From positions 12,501-55,376 of the forward strand of contig JAXHTF010000024.1 in assembly GCA_034211275.1 (NCBI GenBank): DNA of 42,876 nucleotides. The letters are read 5' to 3'. The position numbers and the translations under genes were made by a program. Positions 11,152-20,736 of the stretch are shown piece by piece (positions within the stretch are counted from its first letter, which is position 1; each line of letters opens with the position of its first letter). The notes below the pieces were generated by a model, which had not been told where the DNA came from, did no database searches, and was given only the letters and a program-made list of their open reading frames with translations. This DNA is from Acidobacteriota bacterium. GTDB taxonomy: Bacteria; Acidobacteriota; Thermoanaerobaculia; Multivoradales; JAHZIX01.

Positions 11152-11850
11152 CTATTTCGTGAACAGCGTGCGGCTGGCTTCGACTTCTTTCTGGGTGAAG
11201 AGGTTGAGGATCCGGTCTTCCAGCGAGTAGAGATTCTCGAACATCCCCTGCAGGGGGTCCGCCTCCTCACCCTCATAGCTCTGGAAGTCCTTGAAGTTGT
11301 CCGTGTAGAGCAGCTTGCCGGAATCGCCGTCGTAGACCTGCATCAGGATGTCGTACTCGAAACCGGTCTGCTCCACCAGCACCTGGCGGTAGTAGGTCTG
11401 ACCGTTGAACGGCGAGACGTAGGGCTCGGTGCGGTAGCCGGTGCGGTCCTGAATGTCGAAGTCGAGACTGCCGGCGACGATGAGGTCCGCCTGGGTGCGC
11501 TGCCCGACGACGCTCCAGAAGTCCTGTTCGCGGGCCAGCTGGGCGATGTCGTAGGTCGGATAGTCGAGAGGACCGGCCTCGATGAGCTTGAGGTCGGTTT
11601 CCCGACGCATCACCTTGGTCAGATAGCGCTCGAACTCCCGCTGGACGTCGATGCTGCGGCCGCGGGCACTGCGATCCCCCTCGCGACTGACCACCAGGAA
11701 GGGAGCGATGGTGACGCTGCTCTTGCCGGTGAGATCGAGGCGAGCCTTCTGTGGCAGCTTGAGACGGACCTCGACGGAATCGGCGGCCGCCAAGGGCAGA
11801 GCCATCACCATCAGCAAGGCGACGGCGAGGCAGCGGAAGAAACGGGTCAT
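11152..11850 (-). CDS. Exported protein of unknown function (CsgG-like pattern possible)
   Basis: A 232-residue protein with a signal peptide (MTRFFRCLAVALLMVMALPLAAA). The mature part has a pattern seen in exported CsgG/TolB-N-like domains: VTIAPFLVV near residue 45, QREFERYLTKVMRRE, then DLIVAGSLDFDIQDR and DILMQVYDGDSGKLLY. This suggests a periplasmic protein of that fold, but no family can be named safely. ATG 11850 is preceded by a strong GGAGGTGA at good spacing. It lies between the TPR lipoprotein and the peptidase/barrel gene on the same strand, so the three are probably an envelope operon. Confidence 0.8.
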   Translation of the reverse strand: MTRFFRCLAVALLMVMALPLAAADSVEVRLKLPQKARLDLTGKSSVTIAPFLVVSREGDRSARGRSIDVQREFERYLTKVMRRETDLKLIEAGPLDYPTYDIAQLAREQDFWSVVGQRTQADLIVAGSLDFDIQDRTGYRTEPYVSPFNGQTYYRQVLVEQTGFEYDILMQVYDGDSGKLLYTDNFKDFQSYEGEEADPLQGMFENLYSLEDRILNLFTQKEVEASRTLFTK

Positions 11851-11920
11851 GGGATCACCTCCGTGACACCAGCGATGCAAGTGGGCGAGGGAAGAATGGA
11901 GAACGGCATGGGCGCGCAGC

Positions 11921-12376
11921 TCATCGGCGACTCGTCGACTGCGAACCCTCGCCCTGCTCGCCCTGCCCCTGCTCGGTCTCGGCGCTCGCCCCCTCGGGGT
12001 TCTCCTCCTCGGGCTTGAAGCTGCGGTAGAACTCGACGAAGCGAGAGTAGTTGCCGCGCAGGGTGCGGTTGTTGGGGTCGAGCTTGAGCGCTTCGCGGTA
12101 ATACTCCAGAGCCTGCTCGAAGCTGCCCGTGGCCTCCGAGGCCACCGCCAGGTTGTTGAAAACCCGCGGATTGCGGGGATCCAGCTGAGCCGCTCGGCGG
12201 AAGCGGAACAAAGCCTCGCTCCACAGCTCCTGGCGCGCCATCTGGACGCCAAACTTGAGCTGCGCTTCCGCGTTGTCGGTGCCCGAGCTCGAACCGGCTT
12301 GGGTCGATCCGCAGCCGCTCACCGCGGCCAGGAAGATGAGCAATCCGACGATGTACGTACCGGGGAATGGTCGCAT
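11921..12376 (-). CDS. TPR-repeat lipoprotein
   Basis: A 151-residue lipoprotein. The start is taken at ATG 12376, where a short leader (PGTYIVGLLIFLAA) runs into the lipobox AVSGC with Cys22; upstream in-frame codons would bury the signal. Residues ~45-115 contain two to three tetratricopeptide units (WSEALFRFRRAAQLDP, FNNLAVASEATGSFEQALEYY). The C-terminal 35 residues are Glu/Gly/Gln-rich low complexity. A GGAG precedes the ATG. Such proteins scaffold envelope complexes; the partner here may be one of the two exported proteins downstream. Function otherwise unknown. Confidence 0.82.
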   Translation of the reverse strand: MRPFPGTYIVGLLIFLAAVSGCGSTQAGSSSGTDNAEAQLKFGVQMARQELWSEALFRFRRAAQLDPRNPRVFNNLAVASEATGSFEQALEYYREALKLDPNNRTLRGNYSRFVEFYRSFKPEEENPEGASAETEQGQGEQGEGSQSTSRR

Positions 12377-12668
12377 CAACGCTCCAACCTCGAACAGCAG
12401 ACCTCGGGGGCCTCTGTTTCGTTGAGTCTCGGGGGTGTCCGGTTCAGTCGCTCTCAAATCCGTCAAAGTCCGCACAGTATATATGAGCTAAACCGCTCGT
12501 CCCCCTGGCCTATTCCCGTTCCCCCCACCAGTCTGACCGCCGGCGCAGATTCCTTCGGTGAGCGACGGCGCCCTCGCTTTGCGTCCTCAGGACCAAAGCC
12601 CCGAGCACCGCGTGGCCGTGCCCACACCGGCGTAGCGGGGACGATTATCGACCGCAGCGAGGAAGATC

Positions 12669-13823
12669 ATGAAAACATCGCGAGCTTTGCTCATCGCCCT
12701 CAACGCCAGCCCCGATCTGCACCGGGCGGTGATCTGCCGGCTAGCCCAGGAGCTCGAAGCCTGGATCACCCCCGGCGTCACCGCCGAAACCGTCTCCCGC
12801 CGCCTGGCGGTGCCCGAGAAGCAGGCCCGCCGGGCCCTCGCCGTCCTGCCCCGGGCCGAAGCGATCTGCCGGCGGGAGGAGACCGCGGCGAAGACCATCG
12901 GCGCCCGCCTGGTGACCCGCGTCGACGACGACTACCCGGCGCCGCTCCTCGACCTGCACCTGCCGCCGGCGGCGCTCTACGTGCAGGGAGAGCTCCCGGC
13001 GGCTCCGGCGGTGGCGCTGGTGGGCTCGCGCAAGGCCACCGAGTATGGGTTGGAAGCGGCGGCGTTCTTCGGCCGTAGCCTCGCCCAAGCAGGACTGACG
13101 GTGGTCTCCGGCTTCGCCCTGGGGGTCGACGCCGCCGCCCACCGCGGCGCCCTCAATGCCGCCGGCGGCACGACGGTAGCGGTGTTGGGCTGCGGCCTGG
13201 ACGTCGCCTATCCGCGCCAGCACAAGGAGCTGGGAGAGCAGATCGTCACCGCCGGCGCCCGCGTCAGCGAGATGCCCTTGGGCTGGCTGCCGCGGCGCTG
13301 GACCTTCCCCATCCGCAACCGCATCATCGCCGCCCTGGCCCGGGGCACGCTGGTGGTGCAGGCCGCCCGGCGGTCGGGCTCCCTGATCACCGCTCATCAC
13401 GCTCTGGAGCTGGGCCGAGACGTGTGGGCGATCCCCGGCCCCATCTTCGAAGAGAAGGCCCTGGGCACCAACGGCCTGATCCGCGACGGCGCCCTGCTGG
13501 TCCAACACCCGCGAGACATCCTCGATGCCCTCGGCCTGTCCACGCCCGCTTCGTCTGTCACCGCTCCGTCACCGGCAGGCGCTCAGACCACTGCGCCCCA
13601 GCTCTTGCCGCCTCAGCCTGCGACCGAAGACCACCGCCAGCCGCCCAAGGGTCTGGCCGGCAAGCTCCTCCAACATCTCCCCACCGGCACCCGCCGCAGC
13701 CCCGACGATCTCTGCCTGCTCACCGACAGCGCCATGGACGAAGTCCTCGGCGCCCTCCTCGACCTCGAGCTCCAAGGCTGGCTGCGCAGGTTGCCGGGGC
13801 CGGTCTACGGGAGGGTGGATTGA
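12669..13823 (+). CDS. dprA: DNA processing protein DprA/Smf
   Basis: Loads RecA onto incoming single-stranded DNA during natural transformation. The 384-residue protein has an N-terminal SAM-like helical region (1-75). The Rossmann-like DprA core shows ALVGSRKATEYG (116-127), VSGFALGVDAAAH, VLGCGLDVAYPRQ, FPIRNRIIAAL and SGSLITAHHALELGRDVWAIPG. After a Pro-rich linker the last ~70 residues match the DprA winged helix (LLQHLPTGTRRSPDDLCLLT). GAGGA precedes ATG 12669 by six bases. It is divergent from the lipoprotein gene and is followed by trmFO 25 bp later, an order close to smf-(topA)-trmFO of Firmicutes. Confidence 0.95.
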   Translation: MKTSRALLIALNASPDLHRAVICRLAQELEAWITPGVTAETVSRRLAVPEKQARRALAVLPRAEAICRREETAAKTIGARLVTRVDDDYPAPLLDLHLPPAALYVQGELPAAPAVALVGSRKATEYGLEAAAFFGRSLAQAGLTVVSGFALGVDAAAHRGALNAAGGTTVAVLGCGLDVAYPRQHKELGEQIVTAGARVSEMPLGWLPRRWTFPIRNRIIAALARGTLVVQAARRSGSLITAHHALELGRDVWAIPGPIFEEKALGTNGLIRDGALLVQHPRDILDALGLSTPASSVTAPSPAGAQTTAPQLLPPQPATEDHRQPPKGLAGKLLQHLPTGTRRSPDDLCLLTDSAMDEVLGALLDLELQGWLRRLPGPVYGRVD

Positions 13824-13836
13824 CGAGCCAACTCGA

Positions 13837-13842
13837 TATACT
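13837..13842 (+). promoter_or_regulatory. -10 hexamer six bases before trmFO start
   Basis: TATACT lies exactly six bases before ATG 13849, with no Shine-Dalgarno between. A transcript from it would be leaderless. The -35 region is weak. Confidence 0.4.
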
Positions 13843-13848
13843 TCCCCG

Positions 13849-15267
13849 ATGAGCGACGGAACCACCGACCCCCAGCCCCAACCCATCACCATCATCGGCG
13901 CCGGCCTGGCCGGGTCCGAGTGTGCCTACCAGCTCGCCCGGCGCGGGATTCCGGTGGTGCTCTACGAGATGCGGCCGGAGCGTTCGACGCCGGCCCACAA
14001 GACCGGGCTCTTCGCCGAGCTGGTGTGCTCCAACTCCCTGCGCAGCGATGATCCCCTGCACGCCGCGGGGCTCCTCAAGCGCGAGATCGAGGCCTTTGGC
14101 TCGTTGATCATCGGCAGCGCCCGGCGGGCGGCGGTGCCCGCCGGCAGCGCTCTGGCGGTGGATCGGGATCGCTTCGCGGAGGAAGTCACCGCCGCTCTGG
14201 AGGCGCATCCTCTGATCGAGATCCGCCGGCAGGAGATGGAGCGCTTGCCGGAAGGCCCGACGGTTCTCGCCACCGGGCCGCTGACCTCCGACGCTCTCGC
14301 CGCCGAGCTCCAGCAGGTCCTGGGCGAGGAATACCTCTACTTCTACGACGCCATCGCCCCCATCGTCGAGGCGGAAAGCCTGAATATGGACCGGCTCTTC
14401 CGCGCCTCCCGCTGGGGCAAGGGGGACGGCGACGACTACCTCAACGCGCCCATGGACCGGGAGCAGTATCTGAGCTTCTACCAGGCACTGCTGGAAGCGG
14501 ATCAGGTGGAGCCCCACGGCTTCGAGAAGAAATTCCTCTTCGAGGGCTGCTTGCCCATCGAGGCCATGGCCCAGCGGGGCATCGACACCCTGCGCTTCGG
14601 CCCGATGAAGCCGGTGGGCCTGACGCCGCCGGACGGCAGCAAGCCCTGGGCGGTGGTGCAGCTGCGGCAGGAGAACCTGGCCCGCAGCCACTACAACCTG
14701 GTGGGCTTTCAGTCGCGCATGAAGTGGGGCGACCAGAAGCGGGTACTGCGCATGATCCCCGGTCTCGAAGAGGCCCACTTTGTGCGCCTGGGGCAGATCC
14801 ACCGCAACACCTTCATCAACGCCCCCACTCACCTGGACTCCTTCTACCGGGTCAAAAACCGCCCGTCGCTGCGGCTGGCGGGGCAGATCACCGGCGTCGA
14901 GGGCTACCTGGAATCCGCCGCCTCCGGCATGGCCATCGCCCTCTACCTCAGCCTGGAGCGCCAGGGCATCAAGCCCAAGCCCTTCCCCACCACCACCGCC
15001 TTGGGAGCGATGAACCGTCACCTGGTGGAGAGCCCGGCGAAGAACTTTCAGCCCGCCAACATCAACTACGGTCTATTCGAGGACCTCGGCCGCCGCATCC
15101 CCAAAAAGCAGCGGCGGGCCGCCTACGCCCGGCGTGCCCACGAAGCGTTGCTGCGGTGGGCTGAAGATCACGGAGTCGAGGTCGAGAGGCCACCGGAGCC
15201 GCCGGTGGATCAGATGTACGAGAAGCGCAAGAGCAAGCAGGAACAAGCCACCGAACCGGTCAGCTGA
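13849..15267 (+). CDS. trmFO: Methylenetetrahydrofolate-tRNA (uracil-5-)-methyltransferase TrmFO
   Basis: FAD and folate-dependent enzyme that makes ribothymidine-54 in the tRNA T-loop. The 472-residue protein has the FAD Rossmann motif ITIIGAGLAGSECAYQLA (13-30), the family signature AELVCSNSLRSDDP with Cys60, FEGCLPIEAMAQRG with the second catalytic Cys, GPMKPVGL, and the C-terminal GQITGVEGYLESAASG. It is slightly longer than the usual 435-450 because of a charged tail. The ATG at 13849 is set by the conserved N-terminus. It precedes xerC by 24 bp, as in Bacillus. Confidence 0.96.
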   Translation: MSDGTTDPQPQPITIIGAGLAGSECAYQLARRGIPVVLYEMRPERSTPAHKTGLFAELVCSNSLRSDDPLHAAGLLKREIEAFGSLIIGSARRAAVPAGSALAVDRDRFAEEVTAALEAHPLIEIRRQEMERLPEGPTVLATGPLTSDALAAELQQVLGEEYLYFYDAIAPIVEAESLNMDRLFRASRWGKGDGDDYLNAPMDREQYLSFYQALLEADQVEPHGFEKKFLFEGCLPIEAMAQRGIDTLRFGPMKPVGLTPPDGSKPWAVVQLRQENLARSHYNLVGFQSRMKWGDQKRVLRMIPGLEEAHFVRLGQIHRNTFINAPTHLDSFYRVKNRPSLRLAGQITGVEGYLESAASGMAIALYLSLERQGIKPKPFPTTTALGAMNRHLVESPAKNFQPANINYGLFEDLGRRIPKKQRRAAYARRAHEALLRWAEDHGVEVERPPEPPVDQMYEKRKSKQEQATEPVS

Positions 15268-15291
15268 GCCCCGCCGGAAGCCGGCCCCTCG

Positions 15292-16224
15292 ATGCGGAAC
15301 CTCATCCACGACTTCCTCGACCACCTGCGGGATGCCCGGGGGCTCTCCGAGCACACCCTGCGCGCCTACGGCCACGACCTGGAAGAATTCGTCGACTTCC
15401 TGGAGCGCGACTACCTGGGCCGAGAGGGCGTCGAGCCCCAGGAGGTAGAAGCCGCCGCCGTGCGCGCCTTCCTCGCCTCCCTGGGCCGGCGCAAGGTCAC
15501 CGCAGCGACCCAAAGCCGCGCCCTTTCGGCGGTGCGCTCGCTCTTCCGCCACGCCCACCGGGAAGGCCTGGTGGAGCACAGCCCGGCGCGCAGCGTTCGA
15601 GGACCCAAGCTGCCCAAGAAGCTCCCCCGCACCCTGCGGCCGGCGGAGGTCGAAACCCTCCTCGAGGCGGTGGACGGCGAGGATCCCCTGGCCCGCCGCG
15701 ATCGCGCGCTGTTAGAGCTGCTCTACGCCACCGGGCTGCGCGTCTCGGAGCTCGTGGGCCTGGACTGGAACGACCTGGACCTACCGGAACGCACCCTCCG
15801 CGTTTTGGGCAAGGGGAAGAAAGAGCGCATCGTGCCCTTCGGCCGCCGCGCCGCCGAGGCCCTGGACCAGTGGCTAGACCACTGGGAGGAAGTGCGCGCA
15901 CGCCAGGAGGGAGCCCTGCTGGAGGAATCGCAGCCTCTCTTCCTGCACCACCGCGGCGGCCGGCTGAGCGCCCGTTCGGTGCGCCGCCGCCTCGATCAAG
16001 CGGTGGAGAAGGCAGCCCTCGCCAGCGGCGCCCATCCCCACGCCCTGCGCCATTCCTTCGCCACCCACCTGCTGGAGGGCGGCGCCGACCTGCGCACCAT
16101 TCAGGAGCTGCTGGGCCACAGCTCCCTCTCCACCACCCAGCGCTACACCCACCTGGAGCTCGACCGCCTGCTCAACGTCTACCACCAAAGCCACCCCCGA
16201 GCCCGCAGCACTGAGGAAGATTAG
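15292..16224 (+). CDS. xerC: Tyrosine recombinase XerC
   Basis: Site-specific recombinase resolving chromosome dimers at dif, usually with XerD. The 310-residue protein has an N-terminal SAM-like core-binding domain (1-105) and a catalytic domain with the full set: Arg150 in ATGLRVSEL, Lys in LGKGKKERIVPF, H250-x-x-R253 in HALRHSFATHLLEGGAD, H276 in LLGHSSLSTTQ and nucleophile Tyr285 in RYTHL. Its place between trmFO and hslV matches codV of Firmicutes, which supports XerC over a mobile integrase. GC and codon use match the neighbours. Confidence 0.95.
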   Translation: MRNLIHDFLDHLRDARGLSEHTLRAYGHDLEEFVDFLERDYLGREGVEPQEVEAAAVRAFLASLGRRKVTAATQSRALSAVRSLFRHAHREGLVEHSPARSVRGPKLPKKLPRTLRPAEVETLLEAVDGEDPLARRDRALLELLYATGLRVSELVGLDWNDLDLPERTLRVLGKGKKERIVPFGRRAAEALDQWLDHWEEVRARQEGALLEESQPLFLHHRGGRLSARSVRRRLDQAVEKAALASGAHPHALRHSFATHLLEGGADLRTIQELLGHSSLSTTQRYTHLELDRLLNVYHQSHPRARSTEED

Positions 16225-16261
16225 GCGCCCCTCGGCACCCGGTCGTTCGGCGAACCTGCAG

Positions 16262-16432
16262 TGTCCTGATCGGTGAAGAGCGAGGACTCCGAGGCGCCCG
16301 CCGGAGGCACGAGTCACGGCGGAGAAACGCGCGAAACTGTCTGAGCACCAGCGAGTTTTTCGCGCGCCGCCGAGACTCGGTCCCCTCCGGCGGCCAGCAG
16401 CGCCGAGGCCCGAGCGACCACCGACCAGGACA
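16262..16432. repeat. Long palindromic intergenic repeat, copy A
   Basis: This 171-nt element fills most of the xerC-hslV gap. Outer arms 16262-16275 and 16419-16432 pair over 14 bp with one mismatch. Further nested arms are CGCCGGAGG/CCTCCGGCG, CGAGTC-CGGCGG/CCGCCG-GACTCG and CGCGCGAAACT/AGTTTTTCGCGCG, giving one long imperfect hairpin. The loop side holds CTGTCTGAGC, which is also present in copy B (20496-20665). Nothing in it codes for protein. Confidence 0.8.
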
Positions 16433-16492
16433 CGGCCCAGGAGCAGAAAGCTCGGTGACGGCGACAGGCTCCACCCGAACCCCCGGCCCTGC

Positions 16493-16498
16493 TACAAT
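16493..16498 (+). promoter_or_regulatory. -10 hexamer nine bases before hslV start
   Basis: TACAAT ends nine bases before ATG 16508 and no Shine-Dalgarno is present, so the hslV mRNA may have almost no leader. The -35 region is poor. It lies downstream of the palindromic repeat. Confidence 0.4.
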
Positions 16499-16507
16499 CC
16501 GTCCTTC

Positions 16508-17053
16508 ATGACGAATGAAACTCGAACTCGCTCGACAACCGTTCTCCTCGTCCGCCGCAACGACAGCGTTTGCATCGCCAGCGACGGTCAGGTGACCCTC
16601 GGAGATACGGTCATCAAGTCCACCGCCGGCAAGGTCAAGCGCGTGGGCAAAGGCCAGGTCTTGGTCGGCTTCGCCGGTGGCGCCGCCGACGGATTGGCTC
16701 TCATCACCCGCTTCGAATCCAAGCTCGAAGAATTCCAAAGCAACCTGGAGCGGGCGGTGGTGGAGCTGGCCAAGGATTGGCGCACCGACCGCGCCCTGCG
16801 CCAGCTCCAGGCCGCCATGCTGGTGGCCAACAAGCGCCACACCTTCTATCTCTCCGGCAACGGCGACCTCATGCAGCCCGACGACGACGGCCTGATGGCC
16901 ATCGGCTCCGGCGGCAACTTCGCCCTCGCCGCCGCCCGCGCCCTCATCGAGCACACCGAGCTCAGCGCCCGGGAGATCTGCGAGGCGGCGATGAAGATCG
17001 CCGGCGACATCTGCATCTACAGCAACCACCGCCTCACCCTCGAGGAGCTCTAG
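16508..17053 (+). CDS. hslV: ATP-dependent protease subunit HslV (ClpQ)
   Basis: Proteasome-like peptidase of the cytosolic HslUV complex. The 181-residue protein has the N-terminal threonine peptidase motif [11 protein letters not shown]; by alignment to known HslV the catalytic Thr is Thr10, so a nine-residue propeptide must be removed. [35 protein letters not shown] and [11 protein letters not shown] are all family signatures. hslU starts four bases after its stop. The ATG is preceded by a -10-like TACAAT instead of a ribosome site. Confidence 0.97.
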   Translation: MTNETRTRSTTVLLVRRNDSVCIASDGQVTLGDTVIKSTAGKVKRVGKGQVLVGFAGGAADGLALITRFESKLEEFQSNLERAVVELAKDWRTDRALRQLQAAMLVANKRHTFYLSGNGDLMQPDDDGLMAIGSGGNFALAAARALIEHTELSAREICEAAMKIAGDICIYSNHRLTLEEL

Positions 17054-17057
17054 CGTC

Positions 17058-18428
17058 ATGTCCACCATCCTGCCGGATGAGACCGACCAGCCCCTCGGCA
17101 TCGAGAATCTCCCACCCCGGGAGATCGTCTCGGAGCTGGACAAATACGTCATTGGCCAGCAGCAGGCCAAGCGTGCCGTGGCGGTGGCGTTGCGCAACCG
17201 CTGGCGGCGCCAGCAGCTCTCCGAGGAGCTGGCGGACGAGATCTACCCTAAGAACATCCTGATGATCGGCTCCACCGGCGTCGGCAAGACCGAGATCGCC
17301 CGCCGGCTGGCCAAGCTCGCCCGGGCACCGTTCATCAAGGTCGAGGCAAGCAAATTCACCGAGGTGGGCTACGTTGGCCGGGACGTCGAGTCCATGGTCC
17401 GCGACCTCACCGAGATCGCCTACAGCATGGTGCGGGAAGAAAAGCGCGAAGCGGTGCTCGAGGCCGCCCAGGCCCACGCCGAGGAACGGCTGCTTCAGCT
17501 CTTGGTGCCCTCGTCCAACATCGGCCTGAGCAGCACCCCCAGCGAAGACCTCACCGAGACTCGCGAGAAATTCCGCAAAAAGCTCCGGGAAGGCGCCCTG
17601 GACAACCGCGAGGTGCAGATCGAGGTCGACGACAACCCCAGCGGCAGCTTCGAGATGGTCACCCCCCAAGGGGTCGAGGAAGTGGGCATCAACATCAAGG
17701 AGATGCTCCCGGGCCTCTTTGGCCGCCGGCGCAAGGACCGGTTCAAAGTGGCGGAGGCCAAGGAGATTCTGCTCCAGCAGGAGGCGGAGAAGCTCATCGA
17801 CCGCCAACACGTGGCCCGCGAAGCGCGTCATCGGGTGGAGCAGGGCGGGCTGATCTTCCTCGACGAGATCGACAAAGTCGCCGGGCGGGAAGGGGGCCGC
17901 GGTCCCGACGTCTCCCGCGAAGGCGTGCAGCGGGATTTGCTGCCCATCGTCGAAGGCACCACCGTCACCACCAAATACGGCATGGTGCGCACCGACCACA
18001 TCCTCTTCATCGCCGCCGGCGCCTTCCACGTCAGCCGCCCGTCGGATCTGATTCCCGAGCTCCAGGGCCGCTTCCCCATCCGGGTGGAGCTGGACTCCCT
18101 CACCGAGGATGACTTCGTGCGCATCCTCACCGAGCCGGAGAACTCCCTCACCAAGCAATACTCGGCGCTGCTGGACACGGAGGGCGTCGGGCTGACCTTC
18201 ACCGAGGACGCCGTCCGCGAGATCGCCCGGCTGGCGGTGGAGGTCAACTCCCACACCGAGAATATCGGCGCCCGCCGACTGGCGACCCTCATGGAGCGGG
18301 TGCTGGAAGAGGTCTCCTTCAACGCTCCGGAAATGCCCGACGGAGAATTCGCCGTCGATGGCGAATACGTCCGCAACGCCATCGCCGACATCGTCAAGGA
18401 TCAGGATCTGAGCCGCTATGTACTCTGA
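17058..18428 (+). CDS. hslU: ATP-dependent protease ATPase subunit HslU (ClpY)
   Basis: AAA+ unfoldase that feeds substrates to HslV. The 456-residue protein shows [20 protein letters not shown], Walker A GSTGVGKT (71-78), the pore-region VGYVGRDVE, Walker [10 protein letters not shown] and the C-terminal sensor region [18 protein letters not shown] ending in DLSRYVL, the tail that inserts into HslV. The I-domain (~110-230) is of normal size. ATG 17058 follows a GGAG. The end overlaps the next gene by 11 bases, consistent with one transcript. Confidence 0.97.
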   Translation: MSTILPDETDQPLGIENLPPREIVSELDKYVIGQQQAKRAVAVALRNRWRRQQLSEELADEIYPKNILMIGSTGVGKTEIARRLAKLARAPFIKVEASKFTEVGYVGRDVESMVRDLTEIAYSMVREEKREAVLEAAQAHAEERLLQLLVPSSNIGLSSTPSEDLTETREKFRKKLREGALDNREVQIEVDDNPSGSFEMVTPQGVEEVGINIKEMLPGLFGRRRKDRFKVAEAKEILLQQEAEKLIDRQHVAREARHRVEQGGLIFLDEIDKVAGREGGRGPDVSREGVQRDLLPIVEGTTVTTKYGMVRTDHILFIAAGAFHVSRPSDLIPELQGRFPIRVELDSLTEDDFVRILTEPENSLTKQYSALLDTEGVGLTFTEDAVREIARLAVEVNSHTENIGARRLATLMERVLEEVSFNAPEMPDGEFAVDGEYVRNAIADIVKDQDLSRYVL

Positions 18429-19530
18429 GCCCCCCACTACCGCTGCCCCGCCCCGTCGCCTCGGAGCCAGAAGGTCTCCGGGGGTCGTACTCCTGGCCGC
18501 CCTCCTCCTGCCGCTGCTGTTCACCGCCTGCGGCAAGAAGGGCGACCCCATCCCGCCGCTACGGGCCGTGCCCAAGCCGGTGGAGGATCTGGCGCTGCGG
18601 CAGCAGGGCTCGGACTTCTTGCTCGAATTCACCTATCCCACCGTCACCCTCGGCGGCACCGCCATCCCCGGATTGCAGCAGGCGGAGATTCTGCAGCTCA
18701 TCCAGCCTCCGCCGCCGGAGGACCTCTCCGCCACCGTCGACCCGCGGCAGGTCAGCGCCGGCGGCACCTCCGCCGCCGTGCTCACCCCCGACGACCTATC
18801 CTCCGCCACCAGCGGCAACCGCGTCTTCCTGCGCCTGCCGGTGCCCGCCCCGGAAGAGGGTGAGGAGCCGTCCCTCTACGCCTTCGGAGTCCGCACCACC
18901 GCCAACAACGGCGCGGTCTCGGGCATCTCCAACATCGTCTCGGTGGTACCCCAGACGCCGCCGGAGCCGCCAAGGGACCTGCGCCTGATCCCCTCGCCCC
19001 AGGGACTGCGCATCGACTGGTCCTTCGACGGTGAAGAGATTCAGGGCTTCAACGTCTACCGCCGCGACGTCCGAAGCCGCGCCTACCGCCGGCCGCTGCG
19101 TCAGGTGGGGGGTGAAGAGCGCAGCTACCTCGACCCCTCCGCCCGCTTCGGCCAGCGTTACATCTACACCGTCACCACAGTGCTGAGCCGCGACCCCCTC
19201 ATCGAGAGCCGGCTCTCCGGCGAGGCGGAGGCCTTTTACCAGGACCGCTTCGCGCCGGAGCCCCCCAGCGCCCTGGTGGTGCTGGCGGAGGTCGACCAGG
19301 TGCGTCTGCGCTGGGATGCCAGCGCCTCCCGCGACGTGGTGGGCTACCACCTCTATCGCAAGCGCCCGGAAGGTGATTTCCTGCGCATCACCCAGACTCC
19401 GGTGAGCGGCCGCGAATACCTGGACGACCGCGTCGCCACCGGCCAGACCCTGACCTATCGCCTCACCGCCGTCGACAACCAGGGCAACGAAGGCCAGCCC
19501 GGCGAAGAGGTGACGGTCACCGTCCGGTGA
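18418..19530 (+). CDS. Fibronectin type III-like lipoprotein
   Basis: A 370-residue lipoprotein whose signal region ends in the lipobox LFTAC with Cys38, followed by GKKGDPIPP, a sequence common after the lipidated Cys in LptM-like and related proteins. The mature part has two or three fibronectin III-like beta domains, recognisable from [19 protein letters not shown]...GFNVYRRD and [20 protein letters not shown]...[13 protein letters not shown]. It overlaps hslU by 11 bases, so the true start may lie slightly downstream. It overlaps dapF as GTGA. The role is probably structural at the outer membrane; the partner is unknown. Confidence 0.85.
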   Translation: MYSEPPTTAAPPRRLGARRSPGVVLLAALLLPLLFTACGKKGDPIPPLRAVPKPVEDLALRQQGSDFLLEFTYPTVTLGGTAIPGLQQAEILQLIQPPPPEDLSATVDPRQVSAGGTSAAVLTPDDLSSATSGNRVFLRLPVPAPEEGEEPSLYAFGVRTTANNGAVSGISNIVSVVPQTPPEPPRDLRLIPSPQGLRIDWSFDGEEIQGFNVYRRDVRSRAYRRPLRQVGGEERSYLDPSARFGQRYIYTVTTVLSRDPLIESRLSGEAEAFYQDRFAPEPPSALVVLAEVDQVRLRWDASASRDVVGYHLYRKRPEGDFLRITQTPVSGREYLDDRVATGQTLTYRLTAVDNQGNEGQPGEEVTVTVR

Positions 19531-20447
19531 GCACAGCTGCCCCCAACCGGAAACGGAGCTTCTACAAGGTCTCCGGCGGCGGCAACGACTTCATCGCCTT
19601 CCCCGACGGCACCGGCGCCGCGGCACCGACGTCACCGGTACCGACCGCGGAGCAAATCCGCGCCTGGTGCCGCCGCGGCCTGTCCCTGGGCGCCGACGGC
19701 ATCTTCGTCTTGCGTCCCGGCACATCGTCCGTGGTGATGGAGCATTTCAACGCCGACGGCTCCGCCTCCGACCTCTGCCTCAACGGCACCCGCTGCGCCG
19801 CCCGCCTGGCCTTCGAGCTGGGCTGGGCCGAGGAGCGGGTGGTGATCGTCACCGGCGCCGGCCAGGTTGTAGCGAGGGATGCTGGAAGGGCGGGCATCGA
19901 GCTAGAGCTGCCGCTACCGAAAGAGGCTCCGCGAGAGATCATCGCGACCGTCCAGACGGGAGAGCATGCCGCCCTCGAGATCTCCGGTACCCTGCTCACC
20001 GTCGGCGTCCCGCACCTGATTCTCGACCAGCCGAAGGGCCTCGCCGCAGCAACCGTGGAGAGCCTGGGCAAGGCCCTGGTCCACCACCCGGCGGTGGGAC
20101 CCGCCGGCGCCAACATCGATTTCGTGCACTGGCCCACCCCCGACCGGCTGGAGATCCGCACCTACGAGCGTGGCGTCTACGGCGAAACCCTCGCCTGCGG
20201 CACCGGCGTCATGGCCGCCGTCGCCGCCAGACTCCACGCCCGCCGGGCCCGTCTCCCTCAATGCCAGCTCCCCGTCACCGCCCTCACCCGCGGGGGGTTC
20301 GAGCTGCGGGTGGCGGGAGAAGAAGATCCAGCGGCCAGCCCGTTCCCCTTGAAATCTTGGTCCCTCACCGGCGACGCCCGCCTGGTTGCCCGAGGTGAGC
20401 TCCTGCCGGGAGCCCTGGCGCTCCCTGACGAGCCGGTTTGGTCTTGA
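19527..20447 (+). CDS. dapF: Diaminopimelate epimerase
   Basis: Interconverts LL- and meso-diaminopimelate for peptidoglycan and lysine synthesis. The 306-residue protein has the two catalytic cysteines in the expected contexts: Cys90 in CLNGTRCAARLA and Cys224 in ETLACGTGVMA. SGGGNDFIAF at the N-terminus and GANIDFVHW are also diagnostic. The start is GTG 19527 inside the stop of the lipoprotein gene (GTGA), indicating translational coupling. Length is slightly above the usual 275-290. Confidence 0.95.
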   Translation: MSTAAPNRKRSFYKVSGGGNDFIAFPDGTGAAAPTSPVPTAEQIRAWCRRGLSLGADGIFVLRPGTSSVVMEHFNADGSASDLCLNGTRCAARLAFELGWAEERVVIVTGAGQVVARDAGRAGIELELPLPKEAPREIIATVQTGEHAALEISGTLLTVGVPHLILDQPKGLAAATVESLGKALVHHPAVGPAGANIDFVHWPTPDRLEIRTYERGVYGETLACGTGVMAAVAARLHARRARLPQCQLPVTALTRGGFELRVAGEEDPAASPFPLKSWSLTGDARLVARGELLPGALALPDEPVWS

Positions 20448-20495
20448 CGCTTCTTCAATGAGCCCGCTTCGCCGAACAAATTCCGACGGAGGTCG

Positions 20496-20665
20496 TGTTC
20501 TGGCTTGACAGGAGCGAGGAATCCGAGGCGCCCGGCACAGGCAGGAGCTGCGGCGAAAAAACGCGCGGCACTGTCTGAGCGTAGCGAGTTTCCCGCGCGC
20601 CGCTGCAGCTCCGGCGCCTGTGTCGGCCTCCAGCGCCGAGGCCCGAGCGACGTCAAGCCAGGGCA
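20496..20665. repeat. Long palindromic intergenic repeat, copy B
   Basis: This 170-nt element fills much of the dapF-tyrS gap. Outer arms 20496-20509 and 20652-20665 pair at 12 of 14 positions, yet their sequence differs from copy A, so paired positions have changed together. Inner arms include CACAGGC/GCCTGTG and GGAGCTGC/GCAGCTCC. Segments shared with copy A are CCGAGGCGCC, CTGTCTGAGC, GCGAGTTT and GCGCCGAGGCCCGAGCGAC. Confidence 0.8.
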
Positions 20666-20721
20666 TGACCGGCCCGCCAGCCCTTTGGGTAAGTGGCCTT
20701 CAGCCCCAGCTCCAATCCTGC

Positions 20722-20727
20722 TATCCT
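20722..20727 (+). promoter_or_regulatory. -10 hexamer nine bases before tyrS start
   Basis: TATCCT precedes ATG 20737 by nine bases without a ribosome-binding site; the -35 match is weak. Confidence 0.35.
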
Positions 20728-20736
20728 CCCGGCCCC

